A DNA stretch of 36,625 nt. It comes from Streptomyces mesophilus. Lineage in GTDB: Bacteria > Actinomycetota > Actinomycetes > Streptomycetales > Streptomycetaceae. Position numbers and translations under genes: made by a program. The notes under the pieces were generated by a model that was not told where the DNA came from, did not search any database, and saw nothing but the letters and a program-made list of their open reading frames with translations. Every line of letters begins with the position of its first letter. The first letter of the stretch is position 1. The DNA is taken from assembly GCF_011044995.1 (NCBI RefSeq), contig NZ_JAAKZW010000054.1, forward strand, positions 1 through 36,625, read 5' to 3'. Shown here piece by piece: positions 36,602 through 36,625 of the stretch.

Positions 36602-36625
36602 CCTGCTCAGCGGGTGCTGAGCAGG
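36602..36625 (+). terminator. terminator after recG
   Basis: Perfect 10-bp stem CCTGCTCAGC / GCTGAGCAGG with loop GGGT, 20 nt after the recG stop; it runs to the last base of the window, so the stem may extend further. Confidence 0.75.

Noticed and set aside
34320..36602. 760-codon minus-strand ORF antisense to recG
   Set aside because: Shadow of recG; no ribosome site or domain.

Overview
The window is about 36.6 kb of high-GC actinobacterial chromosome and is almost certainly Streptomyces. Codons end mostly in G or C, GTG starts are common, an AccB/AccE acyl-CoA carboxylase pair is present, and there are two 'conservon' signalling operons, an HU protein with a long Lys/Ala tail (HupS type), an NdgR-type IclR regulator beside leuCD, and F420 biosynthesis (cofC). 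From memory, the gene order accB-accE / two conservons / gltX / tRNAs / ndgR-leuCD / hupS / cofC / plsC-gpsA-ddlA / thiL-thiD / rpmB / recG matches the core region of S. coelicolor around SCO5535-SCO5566. I saw no transposase, integrase, CRISPR array or prophage gene, and I regard the window as conserved core chromosome.

Layout. 1-2 kb: an epoxide hydrolase and a YceI-family protein, both on minus. 2.2-4.1 kb: accB and accE, the carboxyltransferase and epsilon subunits that make malonyl-CoA. 4.2-14.6 kb: two tandem minus-strand conservons, each cvnA-cvnB-cvnC-cvnD (sensor-kinase-like protein, roadblock protein, DUF742 protein, Ras/MglA-like GTPase). The B, C and D proteins of the two copies are nearly identical, whereas the kinase input domains and disordered tails have diverged. 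14.6-15.5 kb: a long regulatory spacer and two small ORFs. 15.5-19.3 kb: a fumarylacetoacetase-type hydrolase overlapping gltX, a HAD phosphatase, then a five-gene tRNA operon (Gln-Glu-Glu-Gln-Glu) behind its own promoter. 19.3-20.5 kb: a divergent MerR regulator and DUF4188 gene around a three-half-site operator.

20.6-25.9 kb: ndgR divergent from leuCD, a small 81-aa gene, hupS, a small OB-like protein and cofC. 26-29.2 kb: plsC-gpsA (start of phospholipid synthesis) and ddlA (peptidoglycan precursor). 29.2-32 kb: a DUF3515 lipoprotein and a stand-alone Lrp/AsnC effector domain on minus, then thiL-thiD (thiamine pyrophosphate supply) on plus. 32-36.6 kb: rpmB (zinc-binding L28), a DhaL/FakA-like protein, and recG, which is preceded by two DnaA-box-like nonamers. 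A hairpin at the window edge closes recG.

The most notable points are the tandem conservons with shared C-terminal motifs in otherwise unrelated low-complexity tails; gltX lying next to both of its likely tRNA substrates; several clean dyads in divergent promoters (MerR, NdgR, upstream of ddlA and upstream of cvnA); and the DnaA-box pair before recG. All identities and counts were made by eye from the sequence; no database search was run.
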